This document shows, in pieces, positions 15,986 to 25,506 of a stretch of 64,000 nucleotides of DNA. Made by a program: the position numbers and the translations under genes. The notes below the pieces were generated by a model that ran no database searches, had not been told where the DNA came from, and worked only from the letters and a program-made list of their open reading frames with translations. Source of the stretch: Deuterostichococcus epilithicus (Eukaryota; Chlorophyta; Trebouxiophyceae; Prasiolales; Stichococcaceae); assembly GCA_033439295.1 (NCBI GenBank), contig JAVTLE010000023.1, positions 248,001-312,000 of the forward strand. Reading direction: 5' to 3'. The number at the start of each line of letters is the position of its first letter. The first letter of the stretch is position 1.

Positions 15986-18900
15986 GTCACACCTGGCTTG
16001 TCAGCTCGGGGGCGGTGCTGTGCTGTGTTGCAACAACCGCATGCAGTCGGCACGACAGCCCTGCCGCACAACTCGAAGGGATGTGCTGACCGCTCACGAA
16101 GTGCATGCGAGGGGCGCCCGGTTGGCTTTCTGGCCAGCAGGCACTTAGCGCTGCTTCTGTGATCAACAGCCATCCTTGGCGAGCGACGGCTTGCAAAGCA
16201 TGAAGGATATTGTGTTCCTGGGATGTGCCTCATGTGCTTAAAGGACTGCCGGGCAGCCGTGGGTCCGTCAACATCATGGCGAAGCTGCAGCACATACTTC
16301 CACCTTGAGAAGGCTCCTTGATGCTGGTCTTGCTGCTCACTTTGGACCCTCAGGTGGCGACCAAGAATGGGGCGCCTCGTCGACCAAGAATGGACCGCTT
16401 TGCGGGTCCTTGTCAACAATGCAAATTGCCGAGCTGCGTTTTTGAAATCATATGCTGTTCCTCATCAGGCGGCGGCGCACGGCGTGCCGACGGTGGCGAC
16501 CAAGAACGGTGGCCCAGTGGACATCATGGCGACGCTGCACCACGGCGTGACCGTGGACCCCACCAACGAGAAGGAGCTGGGAAATGCGCTGCTGGACATC
16601 CTGACTCACCCCTCCACCTGGCAGGAGATGTCCAAGAACGGTGAGTTGATGTCGCCAGCGGATGGAGGGCTCCCATGGCGGTCTGTTCGGCTGGAACTCG
16701 GGTGGAACCTTCCACAGGGAAATTCTCAATCGAATTGCCCCTGGAGGAGTTTGTGGCTCTGTGGCAGAGACACCCTGCCGGTCCAGCCGGCAGCAGAGCA
16801 GCTGGCAGCTGACGCCAGTGCGCCTGTTCATGCGGACCGCCATTCCTGCCAACCGCCGGACGCCTTGTTTCTGCAGGCGTCAAGAACATCCACGCCTACT
16901 CCTGGCTGGCGCACTCGCGCAAGTACCTCGAGTCTGTGGAGCGCGAAAAGCGGCACAGCCATGCTGTCAAGGTGCTTTGAAGACCCTAACATTCCTCAAG
17001 GATTTATCATTCCAATCAGGTCTTTGGTGTCATATGATTCCCAAGTCCTCCCTGCCTCGAATTCGCAAGAATTACCCCGCGCCTTACTGCCGCAGTCCGC
17101 AGCTGTTGTGCTGGCGCATGTTCAGTGAAGCTGCCGGCTTGCTGCCAGCACGTAGCTCTGTGCGAGCTCGTACCTGGCCCGGGGGGTGTTCAGCTCACCC
17201 CGGCCAGCCCTGTCTGGAAGCGGCGGCATTAGTCATCCCCATGTACCCGTCATCCACACTTTTCACATCCCTTGCATCCTCGAATTGCGCTGCAATGCAT
17301 CGTGCCGGGGCCCTGCTCTCCATACTCTGTCAGAGCTCTTCGGCACCAAAGTGCAGAGGACACAGCACCGCCGCACTTCTAGCGGCCGCACCGGCCGCCC
17401 GCCGGTATGCGCGCTGCGGCGCGCCCATTCGGCACAGCCCGGTCCAACCGCCCACGCAGGCTTCCACCTTCCACCTTCAAGCTGTGTTCGTGGCTCCCGG
17501 CCATCCCCTTCAATGGGCCTGCAACAACATTTAGTACATGTGGCTCTTTTGGCGTACTGGCCGAACATGGCAGCCCGCCGCAGCCCACCACACGAGATGA
17601 AGGGCATGCCCACAAGGGACAGCTGCCCACCGCTGGCCATAATATACAGCTACTGCACCGCCCTTTTTCCCAACGTGGAGAAGGGTCACCCTGTGTGCAC
17701 GCCTGCGTGCCAGCTGCCAGCACAAGGGACAAAGTTTGTCTGGGCCTCGCCGGCTCCGGCCGTGCCTCCCGCTGACCTGACCACGTGGTCTTGTTTGCAA
17801 GCACAGCAGAAGACAGCGCGGGCGTCGGGTACCTGGGACCATAAGTCGCTGGGCATCAAGGATGGCGGCCGGCGGCTGTCCATCGCGGGGTCGCTGAAGG
17901 ACGACGGCGGCGAGGCGGGCGTGGGGGCGAAGGTGAGCCTGGCGGCGTTCTCCTTCCAGAACCTCTGCAGGGCAGATACAGCAGTTGTGAAGGTTGCCAA
18001 CTCGCCTGACGCTGAGAGGTGATGGCAGCGAGGTGGAGCTGGGGGTGAAAGTTCCGAAGTGGGAAAGCACGCTTGACGTCTGGGTGTCTTGGATCGAGCA
18101 AGAGGCGAGCATTTCTGGTGGCAAGAGTCATTGGAGGCAGACAGCAGAGCAAATGCTGGCCCCTGACCAACATTCAGCCTTGCGATCGGTCGGTTGCATC
18201 AAGCCTCGCCTGAGTACAACACTCGACCGAGCACCGCCTTGCAGACGACAACATCGGAAGCGTTCCTTTTGATCCTTCAGGCAAGTGTTTGCGCAGAGGT
18301 TGCACTAGGAGAAAGCCAAGTGAATGTGGGCGACCCTTGTGCCTTGTACAACATGGGGCAATCAGCCTCCTCCCTCACCGTCGTGCAGGAGTCGCACGAC
18401 GCGGAGGAGAAGCTGAACGCGGGCGGCGATGTGCGCGGCGCCTCCCGCGACGCCTTCGTGGTGGTTGTGCTCGACAGCCAGCACCGCGCGCCGCAGGTGG
18501 GACAACAACAAAAGACGACCAGTAGCACCAGTTTGTCGGAAACTCAGAAAGTGATCCGCACGTACACCGTGCAGTTCGGTACTTCAACTTTCTATGATCA
18601 GCCATCTGGCAAAGTCTCCCAGCATCATCGTCAGGGCCGTGGGGATGCACATTCCCGCGCAACTGCACATCGCAGCCGGGCCACCCCTGTCGCTCTTCAC
18701 AAGTGTGCCGCCAGTCGTGCCCATTGCAAGTGTGACTCGGGGTCACGCCGCATCCCCTGCCTGCAGGATGCTGCGCTGAATCCTCCAGGTCGTTGCTTGC
18801 CCCACAGGCGGCAGTGGGGACCAAGCGAAGGCCGGGCTCTGCAGGAGACGCACGCCCCGCCGAGGTCTCGAGACGATGTTCCCAAGGGTTCGACATAAAG

Positions 18901-21900
18901 ATGGCATGCTGACAGTCCTGGACTGCTGTCGTCCCTCAGGCGGCGGTGCAGATCAAGCAGGCACTGGAAGCGAAGAGCGCTGCCGGCGACAGCAACGTCG
19001 GCATCGGCATCGTGGCCATGAACTCGTACGAGGACGCCGCAGCCTGGCTCAAGGTGTGTCGGCTCAGTCCTCTGATTCCCCAGTTTCGATCTCGGTCCCA
19101 ATCTCGGTCCCAAGCAGCAAGGCCCGGCGCCGGCATCGTGGCAATGAATGCGTACGAGGACACAGGTGCCTGGCTCAAAGTGCGCAGGGTAGTGATGAGT
19201 CCCTGATGCCTGCAATCCGGTCTCAGAAACGTGCCGGTCGCATGGCCATGTGCTCGTTGAAAACACCGCCGCCCGACCCAAGCTTTGCGGCCGATGCAAT
19301 GGCTGATAATGCGAGTGTCGTGCGCATCAGGATTGCTGTCTTTCATCTCGGCTCACATGATCCATGCTGTGCAGACGCCGCCTTCCAGGGCCGCCCGCAT
19401 CCTTTTTCACATGTGCCGCGGTTGCTGCAGCAGGCAGGCTCCTGCATGCTAAAACCTGTGTCCTGCTGACGGGTGTCAATTGGGAGGGATGCTGCAGAAG
19501 GAAGGCGTGAGCATGGATGACGTCGACTGGGTGGTGGCACATGGCGGCGCCGACATCCGGCATGCGGGCGCTGAGGGCGGCGCGTGGACCGCTGATGACG
19601 CCTGGGAGGAGCACATCGATTGGCGGTGTGCGCTGGGTCACTTTTGCCAACAGTTCAACAGTCTTTCTCCTTGAGACACCACGTCAGGGTCCCACAGGAT
19701 CGGCAATAAGCGGATTTTTGGACAGACTAGGCCTGGTGGTGTGCTTTCAAGGAATCGTGCACTGCCGGCGACGCCTGGGAGGAGCAAAACCGACTGGCGG
19801 TGCGTGCCTGTCGGGCACAGCCAGACCTGAGTCTCAGTCTCAAGTGCACTCCAAACCCTAACTCCTGAACCACAGGTGGGAGCGCTCCGCTCTGGGCAAG
19901 CTGCTGTCCAAGGTGTCGGTGGCGGAGATGGAGCGTGCGGGCAGCGGCAAGCGCCTGCCGCTGCTGGCCAACGTCAACAGCACCGACCTGGCTGTCGTAG
20001 ATGACGGCGCGCACAGCGGCGGCGGCGGCGGTTCCCGAATCCATTCCCACCACATCGTCATGGTGCGCAGCAGGCAGCAGGCACGCCAGCAAGCTCGGAC
20101 TTGCAAGAGCAGGGCTGAGGGTGCACGGCGGCTGCAATTAGGAAGAAGTGTGTGGAATGCCACAAGGCACCTCCTGCTCTGCCATGTCCCAAGACCGGCC
20201 CACTGACTGACACGGCCCACCATGCCGGGATGTGCATGTCGCAACGGGTCCCCCCCCCCCTCTCTCTCCGCGCGGGGCGCCAGCAGGATCGTGCCCCGCC
20301 CGCCCGCTGCAGGAGCTGGTCTCGAAGGCGACAGGCCCACCACGTGCGGCCCATGGCCCACCACCCTGGGGTGGAAAACACATGCGAAGCCGCCACCGCC
20401 CTGAGAGCAGGGCATGTCTCGCACGCTGCTGCAGGAGCTAGACGAAAAGGCCAAGAGCGCGCTGGGCACAAAGGGCTCGGGGCTGCCGCCGACGACGGTC
20501 GTCGAGCGGCTGCGCAAGCGGCTGCGCATGAACGGCTACCGCTGCCACCTCACGCTGCAGGTGCACGGTGCATCTGCTCCCTCTTTGCAGGGGATTTCAG
20601 GTTTTCCTCCCCTTTCGAGTTTTGCACGTCTCAACGTTGCGTGTGGCGCGCCGGCAAATTGCCGGTATCATAGCCTCCCGTGCCCATAATGCCTGTGCAG
20701 AGGCCAATGTGCGCGTGCATCTCCTCGTCACCTTCACGCTCCCTCTTTCTGCATTTTGTGAGACAAGAAGGGGTTTCGATAGGTCGTCATGGAAGGAGAT
20801 GCCTCAGGTGTCCCCAGCCTGCTGCCTCTGAAGACCCCTGCAGTTGCAGTGACATGCTCTCCAGTGCTGCTGGTGCATGTCGCACTTGGGAACAGTAACA
20901 GAAGGTCGTAGAACTGCAAGGGGGGACTTCTGGCGATGTTCGGATGTTTCCTGAGCATCACCTGCACATTGCACCACGTTTTGCATGGGTTCAGGGGTTA
21001 GGGTCTGCAATGCTGCTGATGCGGCACTGCAATGCTGCCGATGCTTGGCAAGGCGGGCTGGATCACCGCGGCGCTGTAGTTGTGCGTGCCTTGAATCTTG
21101 GGCCTTGTCCGCGAGTTTCACATGTTGTTCACCTTTCCTCTTCGCAGTCCACAGATGGTGCCAGGAAAGGTGGGATGGATCATGGCAGCGCAGCTGCAGC
21201 TGTGCGCGCACTGCACCCTTGGCTCCTGTCTCCTTTCACATGGAATTCACATGGTTTACACCTTTCCTCTCTTTGCCGCCCACAGATGGTGCCGGGCAAG
21301 GCGGGCTGGATCACCGCGGCGCAGCTGCAGTCGTGTGTGCACGTCACGCCCGTCCGCGCCAGCCGCGCGCTCGCGTTGCGATACCTGGGCCACCGCTTCG
21401 GCGTGCCGCTGGACCGTTTTGTGGTCACGGTGCCGGCGCCAACCGCGCGGGAGGACGAGGGAGACAAGCTGCTGGTGGGAGCTGCTTCAATTCCCTCCCT
21501 TGCTACCAAAAACGGTCAAAAATGTATTTTCCTTGTCGTATGGAATCGTCTTGGTGCCGGCGCCCGCCGCGCGAGAGGACGAGCGGGACAAGCTGCGGGT
21601 GGGGAAACTGCTTCTCGGACTGCTTCTCTTCCTTCCCTTTCCGCACAACACACCGACCCTTGCTGCAGCCTGAACTTCTGGGCGGCGCCTCTGGCTGGAG
21701 CCGCGGGCACCCGGCACCCTCACTGCATGAGCAGGCATCTTGTGAACGCTGCATCACCAGAGGCAAGCTGAGCCTCTAGTGAGGTAGCGCTCCAAAATGC
21801 CTGCTCACGAATCCGCTCTCGGCAGCTGGACCGTGGTTGCACTCCTATGGCGCACGGGCGATGACGCACACGACCCAGCTTCCTGTGTCCAGTCCATTCA

Positions 21901-22972
21901 AACTCTCCAATCCCCTCAAGCCCAGCACCTGGCCTGCTGCCTTACATCGCCATCCTATGTCAGCACTCGTCCTCTTAAGCCCTGAAACCCTGCTCGTCTG
22001 CCCTCGCGGGCGGGCAATCACTGCAGCTGCCTGCAGGAGCTGGCAGGCAGACAGCGCTTGGTCCCCCAAACCCCAACCTTTTCAAACCCTAATCTTTGGG
22101 TGCTGTCAACCGCAGGTGGGCAGCCACTGCAGCGACCTGCAGGAGCTCATCGGCGGGCAGCCGTGGATCCTGGTGCGCATTCCGTCGTCCGCCGACGCGA
22201 GCGCCGACGAGGGCAAACTGTCCGGCGCAGACAAGGTGCGCATGACTCTGAGGGCTCACAACGTTTCCGAGGTTTGGGAATTCACAACATCTAGGGTTTC
22301 CGCGTCCGCCGCGCACGCGAGCGCCAACGAGGGCAAGCTGGCGAGCGCTGACACGGGGCGGCAGGCTTTCGGAGTTGTAGAGCTTTAAAGTTCGGACTTT
22401 AGTGTTTGTTTGCTGCCTGGCGCCAAGGACGTTTGCGCGCCCGACCCAAGTCACATTCCTGGAGGCGACGCCTGTGCCGGCTGCTACAAACCGCAGGTGG
22501 CCATCGAGAAGATGCAGGTGAAGCTGTCCAAGAAGATGTTTGGGGCGCGGGTGCAGTGGGCGCCCGCCGCCGACGCCGCGCCGCTGGCCGAGCTGGTCAA
22601 GAACCTGCCGCAGTCCGACGGCGAGGGCACCCAGGTGCGGTAGGTGGCAGGAAAACAAGGACAGGGTGAGGACAGGGTTCGGAGCGTGCCATTTGTCATT
22701 TGGTCCGGGGCGCAGAGCCCCTCTGCAGATGTGTTCGCACCCGGGTGGAGGCTGTGGCCTGCCCGCACCCGTTTGACCGGTCCCCAGTGGCGGAAATGGG
22801 GCATCTCGCCCACCCCCGCACGCTATGGCAGCCTGCTGCGGGCTGACCGCATGTGGACACTCCAGCCTGCAGGTGAGCCGAAGCCGCGGGCTGTGACTGA
22901 CACTAAACCCTGAACCCTCGTGCGCAGGGCACCGGCCAGGAGGGTGCGCCAGACGTGAAGGAGGGCCTCTGA
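3933..22972 (+). CDS. SPS: Sucrose-phosphate synthase (GT4 family), 29 exons
   Basis: Transfers glucose from UDP-glucose to fructose-6-phosphate in cytosolic sucrose synthesis. Exons: 3933-3986, 5280-5429, 5911-6082, 6376-6674, 7302-7472, 7941-8039, 8805-8897, 9340-9449, 10129-10240, 10853-10988, 11696-11808, 12253-12387, 12962-13072, 13577-13798, 14537-14683, 15230-15340, 15814-15921, 16469-16640, 16877-16971, 17807-17932, 18389-18496, 18940-19053, 19498-19625, 19876-20062, 20435-20560, 21286-21474, 22116-22235, 22497-22634, 22928-22972; 1296 aa (plant SPS about 1050). N-terminus resembles plant SPS ([11 protein letters not shown]); an Ala/Glu-rich linker lies near 130-225. The GT-B core (about 286-870) has [56 protein letters not shown] (R678, K683) and the EX7E pair E773/E781 in EPFGLTVIE. 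The C-terminal region resembles a sucrose-phosphatase (HAD) fold but reads VVVVLDSQ, without the DxDxT nucleophile motif, so it is probably non-catalytic. Exon 7 uses a GC donor. Least certain: exons 24 and 29. Confidence 0.95.
5158..5219 (+). repeat. Echo of SPS exon 2 in the preceding intron
   Basis: Follows its own CAG and repeats the first ~65 bases of the exon at 5280: LSYG-STE...KPVAEGKEK is readable, but three codons are missing and the frame then diverges. Same strand, about 120 bp upstream of the real exon. Confidence 0.9.
7068..7225 (+). repeat. Two short echoes of the SPS exon 5 segment SGDLDK
   Basis: The stretches near 7071-7105 and 7192-7225 both read GGC(A/G)ACCTCAACAAGAG and resemble the exon segment at 7327-7350 encoding SGDLDKHFG. 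Both lie in the intron before exon 5, in the same orientation. Confidence 0.65.
7698..7889 (+). repeat. Two echoes of SPS exon 6
   Basis: 7698-7747 and 7829-7889 repeat the exon at 7941 ([15 protein letters not shown]). The nearer copy keeps its CTGCAG acceptor and about 85% identity. The farther copy is more decayed and has an in-frame TAG. This looks like a time series of duplications, youngest next to the exon. Confidence 0.92.
8550..8725 (+). repeat. Two echoes of SPS exon 7
   Basis: Segments near 8556-8600 and 8660-8725 repeat the acceptor and start of exon 7 (8795-8850): a CC(T/C)GGTC(T/C)GCA-like lead, then GT(C/A)-AG-GTGGTGGAGC. Both are followed by a shared ACCAGAGACTGGGGG stretch, so flanking intron was duplicated along with the exon piece. 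Confidence 0.8.
8888..9071 (+). repeat. 92-bp tandem duplication spanning the end of SPS exon 7 and its intron
   Basis: The unit starting at 8888 (GGACCCCAAGGCGAG) repeats from 8980 (GGACCCCTAGGCGAG) with a period of about 92 bp. It covers the last exon codons, the GC splice donor and downstream intron including GCTCCAGGGCCTCCTCGG. It directly shows a duplication unit crossing an exon-intron border. Confidence 0.9.
9229..9277 (+). repeat. Echo of SPS exon 8
   Basis: Repeats the acceptor plus the first ~45 bases of the exon at 9340 (ACAGG(T/C)CAGCA then GACT-CAGCCAGCC-AGGAGTGCC-CTGG). It is about 88% identical, about 110 bp upstream, on the same strand. Confidence 0.92.
9785..9960 (+). repeat. 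Imperfect tandem repeat inside SPS intron 8
   Basis: Two units of about 75 bp share CCCCATCC, GCGGGACACAGCC, G-ACAGAA and AG(A/C)(A/G)CCTGTG. No exon counterpart was recognised, so tandem duplication also acts on pure intron sequence. A smaller CTGCTGTTCATCT repeat follows at 10035-10115. Confidence 0.75.
10595..10755 (+). repeat. Two echoes of SPS exon 10 ([11 protein letters not shown])
   Basis: 10709-10750 repeats GCAG|GTGCACGGGCACTA and the following AGAGGTGGCG of the exon at 10853. 10597-10655 is a more decayed copy that reaches further into the exon (GGGGTGGCGGCGCAGGTCGCTTCCACCAT against the exon's GAGGTGGCGGCG and TCAACCAT). Confidence 0.88.
11585..11660 (+). repeat. Echo of SPS exon 11
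   Basis: Matches the exon at 11696 from its acceptor (CAGGCAC) through CTACAAGATCAGCCGGCG, here as CTGCAAGGTCAGTCGGCG, with scattered substitutions. Same orientation, immediately upstream. Confidence 0.78.
12099..12180 (+). repeat. Echo of SPS exon 12
   Basis: Matches the exon at 12253 (GTGGCGGAGCAGTGGGGCC): ACAGGCGGCAGAGCA, then CCGGCTAC, CCGCGC-TGGAGAAGG and GTGCTGCGC are preserved with frame-breaking changes. It starts at its own acceptor-like ACAG. Confidence 0.85.
12191..12215 (+). repeat. Interstitial telomere-type motif in SPS intron 11
   Basis: Reads CCCAAACCCTAAACCCTAGA, two CCCTAAA units (the plant/Chlorella telomere repeat), 40 bp before the splice acceptor. It is the longest of about nine such short motifs in introns of this window. 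Confidence 0.8.
14985..15180 (+). repeat. Two echoes of SPS exon 16
   Basis: 14990-15045 and 15117-15180 both repeat the exon at 15230 (GGCAACCGCGACAATATCGAG). The nearer copy has its own GCAG and reads GG-CGACCGCGACAGCATCG-CAGCAT through AAGGTGCTG. The far copy is more diverged. A third copy, of the other end of the exon, lies downstream at 15399-15456. Confidence 0.92.
15399..15456 (+). repeat. Echo of the 3' half of SPS exon 16 in the following intron
   Basis: Repeats AAGCTCATCGACCTGT, GGCTC and the final CCCAAG of exon 16 (15290-15340). Echoes therefore occur downstream as well as upstream of exons. Confidence 0.88.
15925..15984 (+). repeat. (CTG)20 trinucleotide repeat at the 5' splice site of SPS intron 17
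   Basis: A perfect run of 20 CTG units begins three bases after the donor (GAG|GTG then CTG...). It is non-coding in the SPS reading. The antisense polyglutamine reading has no gene support. Its length makes it likely to vary between strains. Confidence 0.97.
16245..16410 (+). repeat. Two echoes of SPS exon 18
   Basis: 16345-16410 contains GTGGCGACCAAGAATGG twice-over-like (again as CGACCAAGAATGG), matching the exon's VATKNGG. 16245-16320 matches GT-CAACATCATGGCGAAGCTGCA of the following PVDIMATLH segment. Both are degenerate and upstream of 16469. Confidence 0.82.
19125..19190 (+). repeat. Echo of the 3' end of SPS exon 22
   Basis: GGCATCGTGGCAATGAATGCG and TACGAGGACAC-G-GCCTGGCTCAAAGTG repeat the end of exon 22 (19005-19053, [15 protein letters not shown]) together with its donor, about 120 bp downstream. 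Confidence 0.92.
19761..19810 (+). repeat. Echo of the 3' end of SPS exon 23
   Basis: GACGCCTGGGAGGAGCA followed by GA-TGGCGGTG repeats the exon end at 19598-19628 ([10 protein letters not shown] plus donor), about 165 bp downstream. Confidence 0.88.
21040..21215 (+). repeat. Two echoes of SPS exon 26 with its acceptor region
   Basis: 21131-21212 repeats CACCTTTCCTCTT-GC and CACAGATGGTGCC plus the exon start (real site 21270-21330), period about 139 bp. 21044-21090 repeats GGCAAGGCGGGCTGGATCACCGCGGCGC. The pyrimidine tract and acceptor were copied with the exon. Confidence 0.93.
21549..21612 (+). repeat. Echo of the 3' end of SPS exon 26
   Basis: GGTGCCGGCGCC, CGCGCGAGAGGACGAG and GACAAGCTGCGGGTGGG repeat the exon end and donor at 21427-21480, about 120 bp downstream. 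Confidence 0.93.
22015..22360 (+). repeat. Echoes on both sides of SPS exon 27
   Basis: 22029-22065 repeats CTGCAGGAGCT-GGCAG of the exon start (22135-22160). 22299-22358 repeats CGTCCGCCG, CGCGAGCGCC-ACGAGGGCAA and CGC-GACA of the exon end (22185-22235). The upstream intron also carries CAAACCC(T/C)AA-type motifs at 22067-22092. Confidence 0.88.
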
Positions 22973-25506
22973 CGCTGCCGCAGCGGCGCCAGGTGCACCA
23001 CGAGCCGCGGTTCTGCCGGCATTCTTTGAGAGGCGCGTGCTTGCGTCGGCGCGGCGCGCGGGGCGCCGCAGCATGGCCAGTCGCGAGGGGGCGGGGGCCT
23101 GCAGAACTGGACGGGCCACGACGGCGCGGAGCCGGCTGGCCGACAGCGATTCCCGCCTCGCTGCATGAATTTTGGGCAGGTGTCAACCGAGCTGGGGGCC
23201 ACGCGTGACGGCCGCGCCCCCGGCCCGCAAGGCGCCTGCGCACGAAGTCGATTCTACTCATTCTTGCGGTCGCCTGCATTGCCGAGATCCCTCCCATACC
23301 TTCCCTGCGACGCCGTCGCGACTCTGGTGTTTTCCGCCAGGTGGCGAAGGCGCGAAATCCAGTGGCAGCGCATCGGGCGGCGGCGCAGGCGTTGCCTGTT
23401 TATAACAATGGTTTGGACCGACATGAAGGCAGTGTTCGTCGTTTTGAGTGTGATGGGGCCAACAGTACCAAGAGTAAGATACACACGAATGTGGCTCCTT
23501 CAAGAGCTCTCAATGGCGCTCACCATCTTCCCAACGTTGGCATGTGATGACGAACTTCACCTTTGCCGGCAGTTGGGCGCCGCCTCCCCGGGCCTCCTAG
23601 CATGCAGTGTAGGAAAGACACAGCTCCAATTCTGGCACCCCACACCTGAAGCTTTCCTTCAGCCCGCATTTCTAAGCCCTACTGCCAGATACCAACAGTT
23701 CCCCCAAGCAGCATTTGCTAATTCAAGCAGCGACAGGAGCTGGACGGGATGAACATGTGAACAAGCGAAAGGTATCAACAGCGGGACTGGAGACATTATT
23801 CACATGCAACACCAATTGCAGCCTCGCAGCAGCACTCTTGCATCAAACGAAATATGCTTCTGACGCCGCTGCAGCCGCAGTTCGGAGATGCCTATGAGTA
23901 GTGTACAAAACAAGTGCAGACAGGCTCCATGTCTGAGGCCGTCACCGGTGTGGAGCGGGCCGTGCTGCCGTGAGCGCACCCTCCTGCCGTATGCCCTGCG
24001 GTCGCTGCTTGCCAGACCCCTGGTCATGCCCGGGTGCGGGCCGCGGCTGCAGGCGCAACTCCCAGTCTTCGTGCCACGCACCAAAGGCCGCCCTGCTGAC
24101 GCTGCCAGCGCTGCCGCGGGCCGACGTGCGGCGGCTGAGGCCGCACCCTGCCTGGCGTCTCCGAGCAGCCACCGAAGGACTGCAGACCGCAGGCGACGCA
24201 ATAGGGTGCGTTGAATTAATCCACGAGCGGCCCTGCCAAATTGATTGGGGGAGCGCAGTGACGAGGCGTTGTTGACATTTTGACGAGTGAGTGGCAACTG
24301 GCTAGTGGGAGGTGGCGAAAGCGGGCACATCCCACGTCTAGCTCACGAGCACGCTGACTAGCAACTGCTCAACTCCAGCTGCTAGCCTAGAGTGACATAT
24401 TGCTTAGGTATGCGGTGCAATGCATGTATTGGTGCACCGTCTCGCCTGGCACGCTCAGGCGCCGCCAATTCATTTGCATTTCAGGCCTTGACGTTAAATC
24501 ATTGCCTCATGCGACGGAAGGGGTTCCCACAGTAAGCTCCACTCAGACGTCAAAATGTTGAGAATGCGACACTCCGCAGCAGCCAGCTTCGGGGAAAGCT
24601 CTCGGTGTCACTCTGCCAGCGGGAATTCAGCTGGCTGCGCCGCGCTGCTGCAACTAGAGTCGGTGTGTGACAGGCCAGCGTACGAACCCAGCATCCTGTC
24701 ATACCGCCAATCCTGTGTGTAGAGCAGCAGTGGCGACCACCTGAGATGACTCAGCCAAAATTGAGGCAGGGAGGACGCAGGATCGCATGGGTGCACAAAA
24801 AGCAAGAGGCCCAATGTAGACAGAACTTACCGAACATTGTACACGAGCCAAGTACGCAGCACACACAGCCACGCAGGCGCGTTGACACCGCCATGGGGCT
24901 GCCGGACCAGGGACGTGGGCCACATGGCACCGTGTGCTGCCGTAGCTGCCAACAAGCAGCATGTGGGCGAGGCTCTCCGCGCAGCGCAGTGAAGAGGTGG
25001 CCGGGAAGGGGGGNGGGGGGGAGTGCGTCCGGCCAGCACGAGTGTTGCACCGCGGCTGCCGAGGGAGCGGCAGTTTGACGCGCAGTGGCGGCCACCTGCG
25101 CGGCAGGAGCGACACCGGGTTTCAGCATGACAGATCACCATGCCTGGGAGCCAAGGCAGATGCTCGGGCGCCTTTCCGCTGTTGCAGAGGTCCAGGGTCT
25201 TGCGCCGCCAACACCATGAGAACGTGTCATCCGAGGCCAGCCGTGGCCTTCCAGAGCAACTTGTCAGTGCGTCTGCAAGGCGCCCATGGTCGGGATCTTC
25301 AATGCAAGGAGCGCGCGGCCAATCAGACGAGGCTGCCATCCACCCAGACCAGAGCCTGATGCTCGTACAGGGCGGCTGCACTGGCAGGCACATGCGCTTG
25401 CCGGCTAGACAATCAGCCCCACAGGGCAGGAGTCTTAAGTAACGAATTGTGACGGTAACACACCTTAGAGCTGCCGTCACACGGATGCCGCCGCCGCCGC
25501 CGGTGC
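22973..25506. other. Gene-poor interval between SPS and the mTERF gene
   Basis: 2.5 kb downstream of the SPS stop and of the mTERF stop (convergent genes). Short open frames occur on both strands but none shows splice-phase continuity or a recognisable family. A G-run around 25006-25020 contains one undetermined base at 25014, a sequencing-difficulty site. Confidence 0.55.

Noticed and set aside
15772-16419. Minus-strand 215-codon frame with a 21-Gln tract
   Set aside because: It is the antisense of SPS exon 17 and the intronic (CTG)20 repeat. No splice or family support on that strand.
22089-23297. 402-codon minus-strand open frame, the second longest in the window
   Set aside because: It runs antisense through SPS exons 27-29 and starts without homology. 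Its composition (Arg/Pro/Gly-rich) is a shadow of GC-rich coding sequence.
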